Assembly (NCBI GenBank): GCA_945867245.1
Contig: CAMBHQ010000040.1
Coordinates: forward strand, 1-7,521
Reading direction: 5' to 3'
From: an uncultured Porphyromonas sp.
GTDB lineage: Bacteria > Bacteroidota > Bacteroidia > Bacteroidales > Porphyromonadaceae
Length of the DNA stretch: 7,521 nt
Under the pieces are notes generated by a model that was given only the letters and a program-made list of their open reading frames with translations, had not been told where the DNA came from and searched no databases. A program made the position numbers and the translations under genes. Position 1 is the stretch's first letter; each line of letters opens with the position of its first letter. Shown here one piece after another: positions 6,904 through 7,521 of this stretch.

Positions 6904-7521
6904 ATGAATAGATTCGAAACCTTTATGTCGCAGCTCGTGCCTACAAATGCGACCCTAGGCTATTATTGCGACTTCGATAAAGCCCTGCGGAATGTGAGTA
7001 AACTGCGGGTTAAACTATCGTCGCTAAGCGCCCTAGCACAGACGGACAAATTCGACGAGGTTCTAGCCATCTTGTGGGAAGAATATCCACAGGCTTTCGA
7101 AGTATTACCTCTCCTCATTGCGGTACGTGATGCGGAGAAAAGCCACATACTAGACAGCGCAGGGCACTGCCGTACAATGGGCTCGTACCTAGATAGCTTA
7201 GAGGGTATCCGTTGCTTTATGGAGGAGACGGGGCTACGACAGTTCTTCGCTGAGGCCAAACCTCAGAGTCTTGTTGATTATGTCCTAGGCATTGAGGTCG
7301 GGCTCGATACGAATGCACGCAAAAATCGTGTCGGTAAGTTGATGGAGCGCCATGTGTCGACCTGCTTCGAACGAGCCTCGTTAGACTTCGCCCAAGAGGT
7401 CTACTCCTCGACATACCCCGAGGTCGCAGCCGCTCTCGGAGTCGACACCAAGCGCTTCGACTTCGCTGTGCGTACTAGGCGGAAGACATACCTTATAGAG
7501 GTTAATTTCTACAGCAGTGCA
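6904..7521 (+). CDS. DpnII/MboI-family type II restriction endonuclease (predicted GATC), 3' end missing
   Basis: Open to the window end with no stop, giving 206 residues of a protein that in the DpnII family is roughly 290 long. The translation follows DpnII along its length: GYYCDFDKALRNVSKLRVKL near the start (DpnII YYTDFPKVYKNVSSIKVAL); a YPQAFEVLPLLIAVR block; SLVDYVLGIEVGLDTNARKN (DpnII NLVDYVTGVEVGMDTNGRKN) then RVGKLME; and KRFDFAVRTRRKTYLIEVNFY at 183-203. In the last block Asp186, Glu199 and Asn201 fit a PD-(D/E)xK-like site with Asn in place of the usual Lys, as in DpnII itself. It should cut unmethylated GATC; the missing end prevents checking that the gene is intact. The ATG at 6904 lies one base after the methylase stop; a second Met at 6925 is possible. 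No Shine-Dalgarno sequence is visible, so translational coupling to the methylase is likely. Confidence 0.93.
   Translation, partial: MNRFETFMSQLVPTNATLGYYCDFDKALRNVSKLRVKLSSLSALAQTDKFDEVLAILWEEYPQAFEVLPLLIAVRDAEKSHILDSAGHCRTMGSYLDSLEGIRCFMEETGLRQFFAEAKPQSLVDYVLGIEVGLDTNARKNRVGKLMERHVSTCFERASLDFAQEVYSSTYPEVAAALGVDTKRFDFAVRTRRKTYLIEVNFYSSA

Overview
The window looks like chromosome from a Bacteroidota species, most likely Porphyromonas or a close relative. The reasons are: two upstream regions with the Bacteroidota -7 consensus TAnnTTTG; a lipoprotein whose mature N-terminus is CGKKEE; a secreted protease ending in a type A sorting domain of the type IX secretion system (T9SS); and a GT3 (eukaryotic-type) glycogen synthase, as known from Bacteroides and relatives. 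Every gene found lies on the + strand. The species cannot be fixed from the sequence alone.

Layout. (1) 1-347: the broken 3' part of an alpha-N-acetylglucosaminidase (NAGLU, GH89-like) gene, with an in-frame TGA and a large internal deletion plus frame change. (2) 464-1771: promoter and gene for a lipoprotein with an N-terminal beta-sandwich-like domain and an IdeS/Mac-type cysteine protease domain whose catalytic residues can be matched. (3) 1808-1870: a hairpin-plus-T-run terminator whose 3' arm runs into the promoter of the next gene. (4) 1906-3528: GT3 glycogen synthase. (5) 3541-5961: a T9SS-exported serine protease of the lysyl-endopeptidase (Achromobacter protease I / PepK) type. (6) 5970-7521: a DpnII/MboI-type restriction-modification pair, a Dam-family GATC adenine methylase followed after one base by the DpnII-like endonuclease, which is cut off by the window end.

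The genes from 1906 onward are separated by only 12, 8 and 1 bases, and no second promoter was recognised, so they may form one transcription unit driven from about 1830-1870. Functionally the set is mixed: storage glucan synthesis, two surface or secreted proteases suited to host proteins (one possibly aimed at immunoglobulin), and a defence system. The sequence GATC, the expected target of the last two genes, is rare here: nine copies by eye where roughly 29 would be expected at random, and only two in the 4 kb of the synthase and protease genes. CTAG, of identical base composition, is common in the same DNA. This fits long exposure of the genome to GATC restriction.

No tRNA, rRNA, CRISPR array, insertion sequence or attachment site was recognised. 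The 164-base gap at 348-511 holds only the promoter of the lipoprotein gene.
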